A stretch of 64,000 nt of DNA. Origin: Actinoallomurus sp040655075 (GTDB lineage Bacteria; Actinomycetota; Actinomycetes; Streptosporangiales; Streptosporangiaceae). The DNA lies in NCBI RefSeq assembly GCF_040655075.1, contig NZ_JBFAJC010000051.1, forward strand, positions 1-64,000. The letters are read 5' to 3'. Below, piece by piece: positions 17,837-27,003 of this stretch; position 1 is the first letter of the stretch, and every line of letters starts with the position of its first letter. The notes beneath the pieces were generated by a model that worked only from the letters and a program-made list of their open reading frames with translations, did not search any database and was not told the origin of the DNA. The position numbers and the translations under genes were made by a program.

Positions 17837-19996
17837 TCAGATCGCCCTGCTGAGGCCCTCCCAGCGCACCCGCCAGCCCTCGGCGGGAAAACCGGGAGCG
17901 TGCCGATCGGCTCCGCCGTCCCATCCCGCGCACATCAGCGCGACGGCGTACAGCAGCCCGCCCGCGCTGGGGAAGTACGGCGAGGGCACCCCGCTCCTGC
18001 CGCTGGCCGGCAGCCCCTGCTCGGTGAAGCCGAACTTGGGATGCAGCAGGAAGTCGACCGCCCGACCGGGATCGCCCAGCCGGGCGGCGTTCATCGCCAG
18101 CAGCGGGAAGTCCCAGGCGTACAGGTCGTCGACCGGCCAGCTCCGGTACACCTGCTGCGCGGTCGCCCGCATCGTGGGCACGTCGACGCCGTCGCCCGGC
18201 AACATCGCGTACGGGGCGATCGGGTCCGGGTGGTCCGTCGCGTGTTCGGTCCACATGTTCTCGACGCCCTCATACAGCACGTACTCGCCGCCCTGGACCG
18301 GTAGCGGCGCGAGCCTGGCCAGGACGTCCTGCCACTCCTTCTCGGGAGCGAGCCCCAGACGCCTGCGCCAGATTCCGGCGACCCGAAGCCCGAAGCGCCA
18401 GTAGGAGGTCTCGACGATCGGGTTCTTGGTGACCAGGGGGTCGGAGTTCTCGTTGGCGGGGATCGCCGGCGGCCCGACGATGTAGCGGCCGCTCGCCGGG
18501 TCGAGGAAGGCGAAGGAGGCCAGGAAGTCGGCGGTGGCGAAGACGATGTCGCGCCACTTGTGCAGCGTCGCGCGGTTGGGATGCGCCCGGTAGTCCAGCT
18601 CGGCGAAGAAGATCGGGTGCGGCTGCTGCCACAGCAGCAGCCCGTTCTGCAGACCGGGGGACTCCCGTCCCTCGGGCCCGGTCATCTTGGGCCAGCGGGC
18701 GCCGCGGAAGCCCTGTTGCCGCGCCCGCTCCAGCGAAGACGGCAGGAGGTCGCGGTAGACGTCGAGGCTGCGTTCCAGCAGCGGCCAGCGGTTCCACAGC
18801 GCCAGGTGCGCGCTGTGCCACACCACCATCTCCAGGTGGAACTTGCCGTACCAGCCGTTGTTGACCAGGCCGGACTCCTGCGGCGGGTACTGCCCGCTCT
18901 CGTTGACCGCGAGGGAGTACTGGCTGCGTACGATACGGCGCTCCAGGTCCTCCCAGCGGGGGTCGGCGCTGCCGGACAGATCGACGGCGCCGCCCGAGCG
19001 CCAGAAGGCCGGCCACCACGCGGAGGAGACCTTCGCCACCGCCGACGGCGGCGGGGCGACCGCGCGCGCGTCCTCCGGCGTGAACAGGCAGGTCAGTTCC
19101 AGGTGCGGGCCGCGGGTGCCGGTGAGGGTGTAGCGGTGGACTCCGCCGTCCCCGCGCCGCAGCTCGCCGCCCTCCCGGTTCCAGGTCAGCGCCGTGTGGT
19201 ACGTGGTGGCGTCCATGCGGTGCGTGATGCGCGCCCGCGACGGCCCCTGAACGCTCAGCTCGGTGACGTGGGCGTCGGGGCGATCCCAGATCCCGACGAA
19301 CGGCGCGCTGAACTTGCCCTGCCCCTTGGCCGTCGCGTACGGGAAGTCCACGTACACCGTCAGCCGCCCGGCCTGGACCAGCGGGGAGTCGACGCGTACC
19401 GCGATCGCGTCCAGCGTGGGATGGCAGGTCGTCTCGACCGTGACCGGTGCGCCGTCGAAGGTGAACCGGCTGTGGAGCGTTCCCGTCCACAGGTCGAGTC
19501 GCTGGTGCCGGTCGGTCAGGTCGGCTTCGGTCGCCTCGCGCCCGGCGGCGGTGCGCAGCGACAGGCCGATGCGGGCGAGGTTGATCTTGTGCGGGTTCCC
19601 CCTGAGCCAGTCGTACAGCTCCGGCTGCCCCGCCTGATCGGTCCAGTAGGAGACCTGGCGGCCGTGGGTGTCCCACGGCGTGCCCTTGTAGTCCTCGACC
19701 TTCTTGCCCTCGGGCAGCGCGTCCTCGTGCCAGCCCCACTGGGCCATCGTGGCGAACGGCAAGAACGTCTGCAGGCCCGTGATGTCGGCCCCGAACGCGA
19801 GGTTGCCGTTGCCGACCTGGAGCGGGAGTTCCGGATCGCTGGAGGTGCGTTCGATGGCGTGCCGCGCCACCAGCGCCTCGCGGTCGATGCGTCCACCGTG
19901 CGAGGCCTGGGCGGCCCGTGCCGCCGGGTCACCGAGGAACACCGACGTGGCGGCGGTGCCGACCGCCCCCTTGAGTACCGTCCTGCGCTTGATCAA
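17837..19996 (-). CDS. Tat-exported six-hairpin glycosidase (GH95/GH65-like)
   Basis: 719 residues. The N-terminus has a Tat-type signal (KRRTVLKGAVGTAATSVFL) with a cut near residue 30. An N-terminal beta-sandwich (to about 270) precedes an (alpha/alpha)6-barrel region with NNGWYGKFHLEMVVWHSAHLALWNR and VENMWTEHATDHPDPIAPYAMLPG. This layout fits clan GH-L or GH95-like exo-glycosidases. The exact family, catalytic acids and substrate cannot be fixed by eye. The upstream region holds a LacI-type palindrome and a long inverted repeat, which suggests sugar-responsive control. Confidence 0.75.
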   Translation of the reverse strand: MIKRRTVLKGAVGTAATSVFLGDPAARAAQASHGGRIDREALVARHAIERTSSDPELPLQVGNGNLAFGADITGLQTFLPFATMAQWGWHEDALPEGKKVEDYKGTPWDTHGRQVSYWTDQAGQPELYDWLRGNPHKINLARIGLSLRTAAGREATEADLTDRHQRLDLWTGTLHSRFTFDGAPVTVETTCHPTLDAIAVRVDSPLVQAGRLTVYVDFPYATAKGQGKFSAPFVGIWDRPDAHVTELSVQGPSRARITHRMDATTYHTALTWNREGGELRRGDGGVHRYTLTGTRGPHLELTCLFTPEDARAVAPPPSAVAKVSSAWWPAFWRSGGAVDLSGSADPRWEDLERRIVRSQYSLAVNESGQYPPQESGLVNNGWYGKFHLEMVVWHSAHLALWNRWPLLERSLDVYRDLLPSSLERARQQGFRGARWPKMTGPEGRESPGLQNGLLLWQQPHPIFFAELDYRAHPNRATLHKWRDIVFATADFLASFAFLDPASGRYIVGPPAIPANENSDPLVTKNPIVETSYWRFGLRVAGIWRRRLGLAPEKEWQDVLARLAPLPVQGGEYVLYEGVENMWTEHATDHPDPIAPYAMLPGDGVDVPTMRATAQQVYRSWPVDDLYAWDFPLLAMNAARLGDPGRAVDFLLHPKFGFTEQGLPASGRSGVPSPYFPSAGGLLYAVALMCAGWDGGADRHAPGFPAEGWRVRWEGLSRAI

Positions 19997-20080
19997 CGAA
20001 TCCTCCCTCGGAGGGCCGGGGACCGCCCGGCATTCGGCTCTGTGGACATCTGGATCCGGACGACGGACCGCCCTTCATCT

Positions 20081-20113
20081 CGGAGTGTGGGAAAACCTTT
20101 TCCCAACACTCCG
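20081..20113. promoter_or_regulatory. Long inverted repeat upstream of the glycosidase
   Basis: The arms CGGAGTGTGGGAAAA and TTTTCCCAACACTCCG surround a 2-nt centre and pair fully except for one bulged base. It is 85-117 bp upstream of the glycosidase start and about 125 bp past the stop of the dienelactone hydrolase. It could be an operator, or a terminator of that upstream gene. Confidence 0.6.
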
Positions 20114-20161
20114 CCGGACCTGTTGGTCATCTGGTCACCATAGATCGAGAAACCGCCTTTT

Positions 20162-20173
20162 GAAAGCGCTTTC
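20162..20173. promoter_or_regulatory. LacI-type operator GAAAGCGCTTTC
   Basis: A perfect 12-bp palindrome with central CG, typical of LacI/CcpA-family operators, about 165 bp upstream of the glycosidase. No LacI-family gene is in the window, so the regulator would be encoded elsewhere. Confidence 0.65.
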
Positions 20174-20238
20174 TCAGGGGAATCGCCAAGTCCGGCGACA
20201 TCCGCCCGCGCCTGTGACGGCCTGCGGGCGCCGCGCCG

Positions 20239-21057
20239 TCAGCCGGTGAGCAGACGTGCTCTGAACAGTTCGAGTACCTGGTCGAGCGCTTGCCGGGTCG
20301 CTTGGCCCGGTTCGTCGATGAGATGCTCCGTGAGGACCGAGTGCGGCCTTATCAGCCCGTCCGGGTTGGCGTCGGCGTCCTCGAGTTCGACCGCGACGAA
20401 GGCGTCGCCGAGTTGGCGTCGCAGGAAGTCGAAGCGCTCGCCGGGGACCAACCGGTCACTGCGGAAACGTAGCCCGAGGACCTGGAGTCCGGCCGCACGG
20501 CGGTCCTGCACGACCTGGAGATCGGCGGGGGAGATGTCGATCGTGGCGCGTTTCCTGCGAGTGATCGGCAGCGGCAGTGACGGCTGCGAGAGCACCGGGG
20601 CGAGAATCCGGTCGTCGGTGGCCATGGCCAGCGCGAATCCTCCGGTGAAGCACATCCCGACGGCGCCCACACCAGGTCCGCCGCAGCTGTCGTGCTCGTG
20701 CGCCGCCAGCGCGCGGAGCCAGGTGATGATCCGTGAGGTCCTGCCCGTCGCGAGCATGACGAACTCACGGCGTACGCACAGCGGGAGCATCGCTCGTGCG
20801 GCGGTGCGTGCGGTACCGAGCCGGCCGTGGGCTTCCGGGCTCGGATCGCGACCGGCGACCCCGAACAGATCCGGCAGGACGACGGTCAGGCCGAGATCGC
20901 GGACTCGCCGGGCGAACGCGGCCACCTTCGGCGTGATGCCGGGGATCTCGGCGAGCACGATCACCGCCGGGCCGGTCCCCGACCGCCATACGTCGAATGC
21001 AAGATCACCATGCGTGAAGGAACCGCGGGCGAAATCGGCCAGATCGTCATCTGACAT
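20239..21057 (-). CDS. Dienelactone hydrolase family protein
   Basis: 272 residues from the ATG at 21057, with a GAGGAGTAAGGG leader; the longer open frame upstream is not needed. It has an alpha/beta-hydrolase fold with nucleophile motif GMCFTGG (Cys136) and the N-terminal strand AVIVLAEIPGITP typical of dienelactone hydrolases. A His in IRPHSVLTEH may complete the triad. Such enzymes open lactones in aromatic catabolism, but many relatives act on other esters. It is divergent from the cupin gene. Confidence 0.85.
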   Translation of the reverse strand: MSDDDLADFARGSFTHGDLAFDVWRSGTGPAVIVLAEIPGITPKVAAFARRVRDLGLTVVLPDLFGVAGRDPSPEAHGRLGTARTAARAMLPLCVRREFVMLATGRTSRIITWLRALAAHEHDSCGGPGVGAVGMCFTGGFALAMATDDRILAPVLSQPSLPLPITRRKRATIDISPADLQVVQDRRAAGLQVLGLRFRSDRLVPGERFDFLRRQLGDAFVAVELEDADANPDGLIRPHSVLTEHLIDEPGQATRQALDQVLELFRARLLTG

Positions 21058-21208
21058 CGTCAATCCCTTACTCCTCGCACCTGGTGAGGGTGACGCTAGG
21101 GAAGATGATCGCCTAATACAACACGAGATGGCACCGCGCAGTAGGACAGCGGGACCTCGAGACAGGCCCCAGTACGTGACGGCGCGACGAACCGATGGGA
21201 GTTTCCTG

Positions 21209-21631
21209 ATGGCGGACGACTGGCACGGCGAGCTGCGGCACATCCGCGGTGCGCAGCTGACCGGGGACACCGGTCAGACGACGGGCATGACCCGGCTGGA
21301 GGCCATCTCCGGCAAGACGGTCGGCTCGTCGAAGCTCTGGACGGGCAAGACCCTGGTGGCGCCCGCCACCAACTCTGGTGACCACCATCACGGCGACACG
21401 GAGACCTCGATCTACGTCGTGTCCGGTAACCCGGTGTTCGTCTTCGCCGACGGTGACACCGAGGTACGCCTGGAGACCGAGCCCGGCGACTTCATCTTCG
21501 TCCCGCCGTACGCTCCGCACCGCGAGGAGAACCCCGGCGACACCGAGGCGGTCGTCGTCATCTCCCGCAGTAGCCAGGAGGGCGTCGTGGTGAACCTGCC
21601 CAGTCTGTGGTCGCCGGTCGACCGGCCATGA
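21209..21631 (+). CDS. Cupin-domain protein
   Basis: 140 residues with one cupin_2 barrel. Motif 1 has the metal-binding His cluster HHHGDTETSIYVVSG, and motif 2 is PGDFIFVPPYAPHREENP. GGGAG precedes the ATG. The gene ends in an ATGA overlap with the next, truncated, DsbA-like frame, so the two were translationally coupled before the downstream gene was broken. The ligand is unknown. Confidence 0.85.
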   Translation: MADDWHGELRHIRGAQLTGDTGQTTGMTRLEAISGKTVGSSKLWTGKTLVAPATNSGDHHHGDTETSIYVVSGNPVFVFADGDTEVRLETEPGDFIFVPPYAPHREENPGDTEAVVVISRSSQEGVVVNLPSLWSPVDRP

Positions 21632-21861
21632 CCGCGGGCGGCCCGCTGACCGTCGTGGAGTTCACCGATCCCGCGTGCCCGTGGGCCTGGGGATCGGAGC
21701 CGAAGTTCCGCTGGCTGCGCGCCGCGCTGGACGGCGTGGCCGCCTGGCGCCGCGTCTACGGGATCCTGTTCGACGAGGACGACGATCCCGCGCCGGACCC
21801 CGACGCGGAGGCCGCCTGGTACCACCGGTACGTCGCCGGCATCGCCGCGCACACCGGAGCG
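21628..21861 (+). pseudogene. 5' fragment of a DsbA-family thioredoxin-fold protein
   Basis: The ATG overlaps the cupin stop. The frame encodes LTVVEFTDPACPWAWGSEP, a DsbA-like start with a single-Cys active-site motif, and continues in family-like sequence to AGIAAHTGA (about residue 78). Similarity then ends abruptly. The same frame runs on as Arg/Pro-rich nonsense to 22482. A complete protein would be about 200 residues. Confidence 0.7.
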
Positions 21862-22184
21862 AGTCGGGCCCGACCGAGCAGGTGCTGCGGTCGCCGGCCC
21901 ACCCGTACACCGAAGCGTTGCTGCGGGTCGCCGCGCCCGGCTCGGTGGAGGTGCTGCCCGGCGGGCCGCCGCCGACCGGCGCGAAGCTGCCCGGCTGCCG
22001 GTTCGCCGACCGGTGCCCGTACGCCGAGGACCGGTGCACGGCCGGGCCGTGGCCCCGAGCATCGGCGAACGCCCGCTTCGCGACGCTGCGCCCATCGCCT
22101 TCCCCCTGCCGAATCTGCGGCCACCGTTCGTGCACGAGATCCGCATGCACGAGTTCGACGACTTTCTCCCGCAGATCACAGTGA
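21856..22184 (+). pseudogene. 3' fragment of an oligopeptide/dipeptide ABC transporter ATPase
   Basis: Starting at the break of the DsbA-like frame, another frame reads ESGPTEQVLRSPAHPYTEALL and then LPGCRFADRCPYAEDRC. This is the unmistakable C-terminal tail of OppD/DppD/OppF-type ATPases. Walker and signature motifs are absent. The two fragments meet within about 10 bp, which points to an illegitimate recombination or deletion joint. Confidence 0.75.
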
Positions 22185-22329
22185 GGAAGGCATACCCGAC
22201 CCCACGTCGGACTCCGGAGTGCTCCCTCCGGGAGAGCGACGGTCTGCTACGGGTCCAGATGACCATCACCCCCTTCGGCATGCCGCGCCGCTGGAGACGT
22301 CCTCCAGCAGCGCACCTCGCCACCGGCCA

Positions 22330-22482
22330 ATGGCTGCGATCAACTACCGCTTCAACGGATCACACGGCGACGAGTGGACCTACCGGCTCGACACCCTCAA
22401 CCTCGCCTACGCCACCACCACGGCCGACCTCTTTATGGACACTCCCACCCATCACATCGATGAGCTCGCCGCACTGCGCTGA
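22330..22482 (+). pseudogene. Short unrecognised remnant
   Basis: A 50-codon frame (INYRFNGSHGDEWTYRLDTL, then AYATTTADLFMDTP) with protein-like composition but no ribosome binding site and no family I recognise. It looks like the 3' end of a lost gene. The rest of 22185-22705 holds nothing supportable. Confidence 0.35.
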
Positions 22483-22705
22483 CCCTCTACCACCCCACAG
22501 CGCTGCTTTGATCCATCCAACGAAGCCACACGGGGGCGCCAGGACTCTGTGACCTGCGGAAATTCAAGGTCGGTCAGGTCTTGGACATCAAGAGTTTGGA
22601 GATCATCTTCCGACCTGTGGGCCGTTACCCGCCCCCGGACGAGGCCAAGGCTTTCGCCAGTCAGCCGCAGCGAGTCTCGCTGCCTCTCCTCGGGACTGTC
22701 CCATC

Positions 22706-23428
22706 TCAGATGCTGCCGTCGTCGAGTCCAGCAATTGCGTTGATATCTGCCTCAGACATGCCCAAGGCCTTGGCGATCTCCTTGGCGAGAGCCGGATGCG
22801 GGTTCAGCCTGCCGCGGCGAAGCATGTGGATGGTGGACATCGATCGGGCGGTTTCCCGTGCCATGTCCTTGACCGGAATCCCGCGCAGGTCCATCAGTCT
22901 GCTGAACACCGCTGCGAACGGATGCGGCTCCAGCCGCCCGGCCGGTGCGCTTGCGGGGCCGAGGACCATGTCACCGATCTTGGCTTGGAATCGGATCAGT
23001 TGATCACCGGTAAACCTGACCTTCGCGACGAACGGCAGGCTCTCGCCGGAGCTGGTGCCGGCGGTGCCTGGCACCGACACCTCGGTGAACCTTGTTGTTG
23101 TCATGTAACGGTCGACACCTTCGATCTCCAAGGGGACGCCTGGCTCGACGCCGCTGACCTTCCAGTCACGGTTCCACCAGGGAAGGTTCTGCAACACCTC
23201 GTTGAAGAAAGGGGGCAGGACGGTGAGATCCACTGGGTCCGGAGGGTTCTTCTGGCTGAGGTGGATGACGCCCGGCCAGTACCTCAGCGCCGCGATCACC
23301 TCTGCCGTCAGCGTGCGATTGGCAGTCACCATGTGGCCACCCTCCCACCAAGCGAACGGTGTGGTGAACGGGCACCCGACCGAACCTGTTCCCAGGCTGC
23401 AACGGTTCCGGAAGAGCCGCGTGCTCAT
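22706..23428 (-). CDS. XRE-type helix-turn-helix protein with unknown N-terminal domain
   Basis: 240 residues from the ATG at 23428; other in-frame starts exist. The C-terminal 65 residues form a helix-turn-helix (MDLRGIPVKDMARETARSM, then LAKEIAKALGMSEADINAIAG). The N-terminal part (TAEVIAALRYWPGVIHLS onward) is a mixed domain that I do not recognise. The open frame extends to 23905, but that extension is Gly/Trp-rich and is antisense of a CCACCAG-rich tract, so it is probably not translated. It lies at the left edge of the fragment-rich zone. Confidence 0.6.
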   Translation of the reverse strand: MSTRLFRNRCSLGTGSVGCPFTTPFAWWEGGHMVTANRTLTAEVIAALRYWPGVIHLSQKNPPDPVDLTVLPPFFNEVLQNLPWWNRDWKVSGVEPGVPLEIEGVDRYMTTTRFTEVSVPGTAGTSSGESLPFVAKVRFTGDQLIRFQAKIGDMVLGPASAPAGRLEPHPFAAVFSRLMDLRGIPVKDMARETARSMSTIHMLRRGRLNPHPALAKEIAKALGMSEADINAIAGLDDGSI

Positions 23429-23912
23429 CCCGCCCCACGGCCTGAGCAGCTCCACGATCAGCCCATGACAAACAGCCGGTTCACGTGGACAGCAGGCGCC
23501 CGTCAGGGCTGAAGGCGACCTCTTCCACAGCCCCACCCAGCTCAGCGAGAACGTCGCCGCGATCTCCGCCCGCCATCCCCAGCCACCTCGCCTACTGCAT
23601 CCAGAGCCGATCGTTCCACACGCTGCGGGCCGAACTGCGACGCCGAAGGCACCCGCAGACTGCTCCGCCGAAAGCGGCGACGTGAATTCACCGACCAGCA
23701 CGGCAGGTTCTCCATCGAGGCCGCCGGAACCAACAGCCGTTATCGGCGTGCCGGTGCTGGCCGCATGCCGGTACCTCCATTTTCGCTGGCCACCGACCAC
23801 CAGTCCACTGGCCATCCACCACCAGCCACATTGACCGCCCGCCACCAGAGCCCTGGCCACCAGCCACCACTCAACCGGGCCACCTACCACCAGAACGACG
23901 ACCACCTATCAC
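23429..23912. other. Remnant-bearing intergenic region
   Basis: On the minus strand at about 23500-23545 a frame reads EVAFSPDGRLLST and stops, a typical WD40-repeat piece. No complete gene is present. The right part is a CCACCAG-rich low-complexity tract. Confidence 0.4.
23786..23912. repeat. CCACCAG-rich degenerate repeat tract
   Basis: Irregular recurrence of CCACCAG, GCCACCA and GACCACC over about 125 bp, without a fixed period. In the frame that would continue into the FMN-reductase fragment it encodes His/Gln/Pro-rich sequence. The mobile element inserted at its right end. Confidence 0.6.
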
Positions 23913-23920
23913 CACTTCTG

Positions 23921-23944
23921 GCTCTTGATCACTCTCTGGGGAGC
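23921..23944 (+). repeat. Left terminal inverted repeat
   Basis: 24 bases beginning GCTCTTGATC and ending GGGGAGC, an exact reverse complement of 28991-29014. It is immediately preceded by the CACTTCTG target duplication. Confidence 0.9.
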
Positions 23945-24029
23945 CTTCACGGATGGTGATCAGGGGTGGTCGCTAGTGGGGCTGCCGAGATGGGGGCTTC
24001 AGTGGTCCGGTGGGTTGGATACTTGGCGG

Positions 24030-24740
24030 ATGACCTCCGCCGACGTCTCTGAGCGCCAGCAGTTCTCCCCCACGCCTGAGCAGTTGATCGCTGGTACGGA
24101 CTGGGGGCACCTGGAGGTGATCGTCGGTCCTGAACAGGGCTGCCCGACCGTGCGGGAGTCGCTGACCGTCCTTTTGGAGGGTGCACCGTCCGCCCAGGCC
24201 CGTGCACTGCGCGATCTGGGGGAGGCGATCAATCACCAGAACTCCATCGCTGAGGCCACGGCGCCGGCCCTCCTGGTGGTCGCAGCGCTGCTCACAGATT
24301 CCCGTACCGACCAGGTTACATTGCCAGCGCTGCCGTATCGGACCGACACGCCGACCCTGCTACGCCAGGGCCTGCTTCTTCTGGTAGCCAACGCGATCAA
24401 CGACGCCGGAGACGAGGCCGAAGCCGCCGCTCGTCACTTCGGCCACGAGCTGCTCCCTGCTGAACTTCAGGTCCGCTCCATACGTCCTGCCCTTCTCCCG
24501 GCCGCGTGTGCCCTCCTCTGTGACCCTGACCTCAAGGTCCGCCAGGCTGCAGCGCTGACCGTTATCCGCCTACTGGAAGACCTTGACCTGGCCTCACAGC
24601 ACACGGAGTTGAAGCAACAGGCGGAGCTGGTGCTGGCTGCCGACTCCTTCAGCCGCCCTCGCGCCGGCCACTTGACCGCGTCCAAGGATGCATGGGTAGT
24701 GCCGGCTGATGGAGGCTTCGACGACCATCCGCCCTTCTGA
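24030..24740 (+). CDS. HEAT-repeat-like helical protein (paralogue A)
   Basis: 236 residues, nearly all predicted helix. Pairs of helices such as PSAQARALRDLGEAINHQNSI, APALLVVAALLTD and RPALLPAACALLCDPDLKVRQAAAL fit HEAT/armadillo units. It is clearly paralogous to the protein at 27372-28112: ALRDLxEAxNHQNxI is shared, as are DSRT/DDRT and the xLRPxLxxAxxAxxxDxDxxVR segment. No catalytic motif is visible. Such proteins are often immunity or scaffolding factors, and here they are cargo of the transposon. The ATG at 24030 follows a weak GGCGG. Confidence 0.7.
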   Translation: MTSADVSERQQFSPTPEQLIAGTDWGHLEVIVGPEQGCPTVRESLTVLLEGAPSAQARALRDLGEAINHQNSIAEATAPALLVVAALLTDSRTDQVTLPALPYRTDTPTLLRQGLLLLVANAINDAGDEAEAAARHFGHELLPAELQVRSIRPALLPAACALLCDPDLKVRQAAALTVIRLLEDLDLASQHTELKQQAELVLAADSFSRPRAGHLTASKDAWVVPADGGFDDHPPF

Positions 24741-24756
24741 GATCGGTGATGCTCAG

Positions 24757-26395
24757 TTATGGAGGATCATGGCGCGGAGGAGGTCGAGGTTGGCGGCCAA
24801 ACATGATCCTCTTGAGGTGCTTGACCCTGCAGTTTTCGCCCTCGACCGCGCCGGATGAGTAGGGCAGCGAGAGTCCGTTGAGGACGCGGCGTGGTCGCGG
24901 CGCAGACCCTGGGCGAAGGAACGTAGGTGAGGTAGGTCGGCCGTCTCGGAGTCGACGGCCGCCAACCATGGGTCGAGGTCGTGTTCGCCGGTGCGGTGGA
25001 TGAGCATCTTGGCGAAGGTGGTGACGTGATGGTCGAGGGCGGCCAGTGGTCGGCTGCGGTCCAGGATGGCGGCGAGGTGGTCCTTGTCATCGTCGGTGAG
25101 GTGGTCGGGGTCGCTGGTGATCCAGCGGCGGACGTCGCGGACCGATGGCGGCTTGGCCGGCAGCGCCGGGCCCTCCAGTCCGGCGCGCAGCGGGGCCAGG
25201 TAGCGGCGGATGGTGCGGGTGCTGCCGCGGTATCCCTGCTCACGCAGTTCCCGGCACAGCAGTGCGGCGTTGCCGCAGCCGTCTTCGATGACGCGTTTGC
25301 GCAGGTAGGGGACGAAGGTCTCGAAGAGGCGGTACCGGTTGCCGGGGTCGCCGAGCAGTTCGTCGGCGGTGGCGGCTTGTTGGAACTTACGGACGGTCTT
25401 GTAGTTCAAGCCGGTGATCTGGCAGATCTGGGTTTGGTTGAAGCCCTGGGCGAGCAGGGCTTGGATCTCGGTGTGACGCTGGCGGGTCCGGTCGGCGATC
25501 GGCATCGCGACTGGACCGGACAGGGGCAGTGACGGCAACTCCTGAGCGGCCAGTTCGTCCCGGAACGGGACCAGTTAGCGGCGCAGGGTGCGGGCGCTGC
25601 CCTGGTAACCGTGTTCATGCAGTTCCTGGAAGAGGAGGGCGGCGTTGGTGCACCGATCGTCCAGGATGCGTTTACGCAGGTAGGGGATGTATTTGTGCAG
25701 CTGGGCGGAGGCGCCGGCGCCGGGAAGTAGATCTTCGGCTCCGGTTCGACTGGACTGCTCAGAAGGCTCGCAGATCTGAGTGGCGCCCTCGTTGCGGACG
25801 ACGGAAGCGCCGGTGCCCGATCCCTCCGGCGCGTCCTGGCCGTCCCCGGCGGGGATAGGTTCGCGCAGGTCGGCACGGTGTGCTCGGATCGTCTTGTCGA
25901 CCCCTACGCACAGGTTTTGATAGAGATGCCACCGATCGGCGCACTGCCGGGCGTCAGGAGCTCCCAACCGGGTGCCTTCAGCGAACCCGCTCGCCCGGTC
26001 CCGGCACACGATGCCGACCCCGGGATGAGCGGCCAGCCAGCCGGCCAGAGGTTGGGCTTCGCGGCCGTCCAGCACATCGACGGGCCGGTGAGTGTCCAGG
26101 TCGACCAGGATGGTCGCATAGCTTTGACCGCGCCGTTTGGCGAATTCGTCTACGCCCAACACTCTCACCTGCCCGACCTCGGGATCGGGCAGGGCCCGGA
26201 TCAGCCGGATCAGGGTGCAGCGCGACACCGCCATGCCGAGTGCTCGCGCCAGGCGGCTGCCGGCGTTACCGGCCAGAGCCAGCGCGATCTTCTCCAGGAC
26301 GGTCCGGAGCCTGGTGGTGCGCCGCTGGCGCCGCTCGGTCAACCCCTCGACCTGCTCGGGGAGGGCAGTTCCAGCGGCACGATGTCTCCTCTGCG
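24757..26395 (-). pseudogene. Decayed ISL3-family transposase
   Basis: From the right, the frame encodes the ISL3 catalytic core with RVLGVDEFAKRRGQSYATILV, LDGREAQPLAGW and CRDRASGFAEG, then ADRWHLYQNL. An in-frame TAA stands at 25575-25577. After it, the frame continues with a helix-turn-helix (MPIADRTRQRHTEIQALLAQ) and the C-terminal part. Frameshifts follow near 24890 (before LNGLSLPYSSGAVEG) and near 24800 (before NLDLLRAMILHN). The module PYLRKR...NAALL.EL.E.GY.GS.RT.RR occurs twice (about 25570-25700 and 25190-25320), an internal duplication. The N-terminal zinc-ribbon region is missing. The copy cannot be functional. Confidence 0.85.
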
Positions 26396-26463
26396 GCCGT
26401 TTCTGATGATCAGATCGTGGTGATCCAGATCGTGATGGAACGGCCGCAGCCACGTGCCGCGCG

Positions 26464-27003
26464 TTACGAGATCGCGAGCGTCTCGTGCACCTCGCGCAAC
26501 CACTCCCGCAGGACCACGTAGTCGGTGTCGCCAAGTCCCACGCGGGCGTTGACGCGGTGAACCAGCGCCCGCCCTGGGCAGTGATCCGACACCCACTCTC
26601 GGTCGGCCTCGGCGACCTCGTCATCGACCCAGGCGAACGGGCGGCCCGCTGCCCAGCCCACCAGGGTGCGGGTTTTCCAGTGCAGGCCACGCTGCTCGTC
26701 GAGCGCGTCCTGGTCGGACGGCTCGGGCCAGTCCACCACGGCCAAAGGCGGCAGGCCCAGGCGGGGACAGATGCTCTCGTTGGCGTCGGCCAGCCAGGTA
26801 GTCGCCCACACCAACTCGCACGGCAGCGCCCTCAACAGCGGCCCGTGCCCGGGGTCGATCCGGTCCAGGAGCGGATGAGACCCGGCCCCATCTGGTTCGG
26901 GCCGATCGAGGGGGTAGGTCGGGTACGGCTGTGTCGCTCCGAACGGGATCAGTGGCCCATCGACATCAAGGAACAGCAACGGAGCAAGCCGGGAAGCAGT
27001 CAC
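26464..27003 (-). CDS. HAD-like domain protein
   Basis: 179 residues with HAD-type landmarks: motif I LFLDVDGPL (Asp13, Asp15), a Thr-bearing WATTW near residue 67 and WVDDE near 127 as motif IV. There is no large cap domain. This fits a small actinobacterial HAD-like group of unknown substrate. It is an intact frame within the transposon, just upstream of the truncated transposase N-terminus on the same strand, so it is likely cargo. Confidence 0.75.
   Translation of the reverse strand: MTASRLAPLLFLDVDGPLIPFGATQPYPTYPLDRPEPDGAGSHPLLDRIDPGHGPLLRALPCELVWATTWLADANESICPRLGLPPLAVVDWPEPSDQDALDEQRGLHWKTRTLVGWAAGRPFAWVDDEVAEADREWVSDHCPGRALVHRVNARVGLGDTDYVVLREWLREVHETLAIS

Noticed and set aside
20081..20113. 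Long inverted repeat considered purely as a terminator
   Set aside because: It is about 125 bp past the nearest stop and is close to a LacI-type palindrome in the glycosidase leader, so an operator role is equally possible. I left it as a regulatory repeat.
18560..20143. A 527-codon plus-strand frame opposite the glycosidase
   Set aside because: It is the GC-rich antisense shadow of a clear Tat-exported glycosidase, has Arg/Gly/Val-biased composition and no family motif.
22706..23905. Full 399-codon extension of the XRE-like gene
   Set aside because: The extra N-terminal part is Val/Gly/Trp-rich translation of the antisense of the CCACCAG tract and has no protein-like pattern.
23786..23912. 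CCACCAG-rich tract considered as a CRISPR array or minisatellite
   Set aside because: There are no constant repeats with unique spacers and no fixed period. It is low-complexity sequence.
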